Below, piece after piece: positions 58,767-60,249 of a stretch of 60,249 nucleotides of DNA (its first letter is position 1; each line of letters opens with the position of its first letter). Source of the stretch: Ferrovibrio sp. (GTDB taxonomy: Bacteria; Pseudomonadota; Alphaproteobacteria; Ferrovibrionales; Ferrovibrionaceae); contig NZ_JAHBYG010000024.1 of assembly GCF_019636075.1 (NCBI RefSeq), forward strand, positions 1 through 60,249, written 5' to 3'. A program made the translations under genes and the position numbers. The notes beneath the pieces are model-generated. The model made no database searches. It worked only from the letters and a program-made list of their open reading frames with translations, and was not told where the DNA came from.

Positions 58767-58835
58767 GGAATTGCCTGAGTCCGCCTTAAGGAATTGCCTG
58801 GGCCCGCCTTAAGGAATTGCCCGGGTCCGTCTTAA
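58767..58835 (-). repeat. Three 23-base tandem units at the quinone oxidoreductase end
   Basis: GGAATTGCCTGAGTCCGCCTTAA type units at 58767-58789, 58790-58812 and 58813-58835, with few differences. The third contains the stop codon of the gene at 58832. Confidence 0.92.
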
Positions 58836-59827
58836 ACCGTGAGCAGCACCTTGCCGATATGGCTGCCCTGGTCCAGCCGGGCATGGGCCTTGGCGGCCTC
58901 CTGCAGCGGATAGCGGGAATCGATGATCGCCTTTATCTCGCCGCGCGCTATGGCCGGCCAAACCTTGGCCTCCAGGGCGGCGGCAATCTCGCCCTTGAAG
59001 GCCACCGGCCGGGGCCGCAACGTGGAGCCGGTGAGGGTGAGGCGCTTGCGCATCAGCAGGCCCAGATCGGCCTCGCCCTTGGCGCCGCCCTGAATGGCGA
59101 TCACCACCACCCGGCCGGCATCCGCCAGGCTCTTGATGTTGCCCGGCAGATATTTGCCGCCCACCATGTCCAGCACCACATCCACGCCGCGATTGTCGGT
59201 CAACGCGGCGATGGCAGCGGGAAAATCCTCGGTCTTGTAGTTGATGCCGCGCGCCGCGCCGATGCTCTCGCAATAGCGGCATTTCTCGTCGGTGCCGGCG
59301 GTGGCGTAGATTTTCGAAGCGCCGAGCAGCTTGGCCAATTGGATGGCGGCTACGCCGATGCCCGAGGCGCCGCCATGGATCAGGATGCTTTCGCCGGCCT
59401 TGAACTGGCCGCGATCGACGATGTTGCTCCACACCGTGAACCAGTTTTCCGGCAATGCCGCGGCCTCTTCCAGGCTCAATCCGTTTGGCACCGGCAGGCA
59501 TTGCACGGCGGGCGCGGGGCAATATTCGGCATAGCCGCCGCCGGTCACCAGCGCGGTCACCCTGTCGCCCAGCGTCCAGCGCGTCACATCGGGGCCAAGC
59601 GCCACGATCTCGCCTGCCACTTCCAGGCCCGGAATGTCGGATGCGCCGGGCGGCGGCGGATAGCGACCCTCGCGCTGCACGATATCGGGGCGGTTGACGC
59701 CCGCCACCGCCACCTTGATCAGCACGTCGCCGGCGCCAAGCTGCGGCATCGGGCGGCGCGCGGGCTTCAGCACTTCCGGCCCGCCGGGCTGGCTGATTTC
59801 GATCACGGTCATATCTTGCGGCAACAT
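58832..59827 (-). CDS. NADPH:quinone oxidoreductase-type dehydrogenase
   Basis: 331 residues, zinc-free medium-chain dehydrogenase (QOR/TIGR02824 family). VAGVNRPDIVQREGRYPPPPG near the start, GLEVAGEIVALG, and the NADPH-binding LIHGGASGIGVAAIQLAK. No catalytic zinc Cys cluster. GGAGGG lies six bases before the ATG. Probably detoxifies quinones or enoyl substrates; physiological substrate unknown. Confidence 0.9.
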   Translation of the reverse strand: MLPQDMTVIEISQPGGPEVLKPARRPMPQLGAGDVLIKVAVAGVNRPDIVQREGRYPPPPGASDIPGLEVAGEIVALGPDVTRWTLGDRVTALVTGGGYAEYCPAPAVQCLPVPNGLSLEEAAALPENWFTVWSNIVDRGQFKAGESILIHGGASGIGVAAIQLAKLLGASKIYATAGTDEKCRYCESIGAARGINYKTEDFPAAIAALTDNRGVDVVLDMVGGKYLPGNIKSLADAGRVVVIAIQGGAKGEADLGLLMRKRLTLTGSTLRPRPVAFKGEIAAALEAKVWPAIARGEIKAIIDSRYPLQEAAKAHARLDQGSHIGKVLLTV

Positions 59828-59915
59828 CAGATTCCCTCCATGTCTGGGGCTGACTTAGCGCTTGCCGCCGCGCCAGGCAAGGTTAGGATCGGAGAATTGC
59901 GTAAGGAGGAACGCC

Positions 59916-60092
59916 ATGGATTGGGACGAGCCATTGGCCAAGACGGTTGCGGCGCCGAAATACGATACGATGTCGGTGGCCGATCTTGAGGAGCGGATCG
60001 AGGCCTTGCAGGCCGAGATCGAGAAGATTCGCGCGGTGATCGAGGCCAAGCGCGCCGCGCGCGGCTCTGCCGCCAGTTTCTTCAAAAGCTGA
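59916..60092 (+). CDS. DUF1192 family protein
   Basis: 58 residues from MDWDEPLAKTVAAPKYDTMSV, with AAGGAGGA upstream. The body LADLEERIEAL-type helix (VADLEERIEALQAEIEKIRA) is a short coiled coil, ending ASFFKS. This is the DUF1192 pattern, alphaproteobacterial, function unknown. Convergent with ftsY. Confidence 0.9.
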   Translation: MDWDEPLAKTVAAPKYDTMSVADLEERIEALQAEIEKIRAVIEAKRAARGSAASFFKS

Positions 60093-60098
60093 GGCGCA

Positions 60099-60249
60099 TT
60101 ATTCCTTCGTATCCAACCCGGCCAGCGCGCGGGCGAAGCCTTCGGCGCTGAAGGGTTGCAGGTCGGCGGCGGTTTCGCCCACGCCGATGAAATGCACCGG
60201 CAGGCTGAATTTGTCGGCGATAGCCACCAACACGCCGCCGCGCGCGGTG
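60099..60249 (-). CDS. ftsY: Signal recognition particle receptor FtsY (3' end only)
   Basis: The last 50 codons; the rest lies beyond the window. Read on the minus strand TARGGVLVAIADKFSLPVHF followed by IGVGETAADLQPFSAEGFARALAG is the FtsY G5/C-terminal region (GTARGG, GVGE..DLQPF). GTPase that docks ribosome-SRP complexes at the membrane. Confidence 0.93.
   Translation of the reverse strand, partial: TARGGVLVAIADKFSLPVHFIGVGETAADLQPFSAEGFARALAGLDTKE

Overview
The window (about 60 kb, GC-rich apart from a few AT-rich patches) looks like chromosome of an alphaproteobacterium, probably of the Rhodospirillales type. This rests on a complete suf operon tail with SufT, a TrcR-like DUF1013 regulator, a DUF1192 protein next to ftsY, a P-II protein, a MotA/MotB-like envelope gene pair, and a TATGTTAT/ATAACATA Zur-type operator. 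The species assignment is inference. No rRNA, tRNA, CRISPR array, insertion sequence or prophage was recognised.

Layout: 1-4666 carries sufB(partial)-C-D-S-T-A. 4740-5950 is a small AT-rich insert with an IalB-like secreted protein and a Cys/His-rich 68-residue protein. 5953-14016 is an envelope-glycan region: a GT39-like membrane glycosyltransferase, a methyltransferase, an ArnC-like GT2, an SMR-type flippase, a DegT aminotransferase, an NAD-dependent epimerase, a lipoprotein and an O-antigen ligase. 14032-18283 is a ugpBAEC glycerol-3-phosphate importer with a hairpin between ugpB and ugpA. 18399-23783 holds a YgjP-like metallopeptidase, a Bcr/CflA efflux pump, a hydrolase and a class A penicillin-binding protein. 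23896-26681 is a zinc-uptake operon behind a Zur-like box, led by a 60-residue His-rich membrane peptide. 26761-31053 is a four-PAS hybrid sensor kinase, followed by a P-II gene.

31856-33900 holds leuA with a long leader containing a 16-residue leucine-rich leader peptide and a strong intrinsic terminator. 34010-35382 is a 3-oxoacid CoA-transferase pair. 35505-37214 carries two hypotheticals and a YbaY lipoprotein. 37278-39151 is arsR-arsC-acr3. 39290-41310 has a DUF6152-like protein, a membrane protein and an Old Yellow Enzyme. 41322-45542 is a four-gene envelope cluster of unknown function. 46310-50154 runs from a candidate sRNA through metY, a hydrolase, thiE and an inositol monophosphatase. 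50254-53691 is an OmpA / TolQ-MotA / MotB-OmpA cluster. 53850-57778 is a dipeptide-type ABC operon without a binding-protein gene. The right end carries the TrcR-like regulator, a quinone oxidoreductase, DUF1192 and the end of ftsY.

Best candidates for something undescribed are the leuA leader, the 41-45 kb envelope cluster, the 50-53 kb stator-like cluster, the Zur-regulated His-rich peptide, the Arn-like glycan genes, and a candidate sRNA with a CCUCCC loop before metY. A family of short palindromic intergenic repeats occurs at three places.
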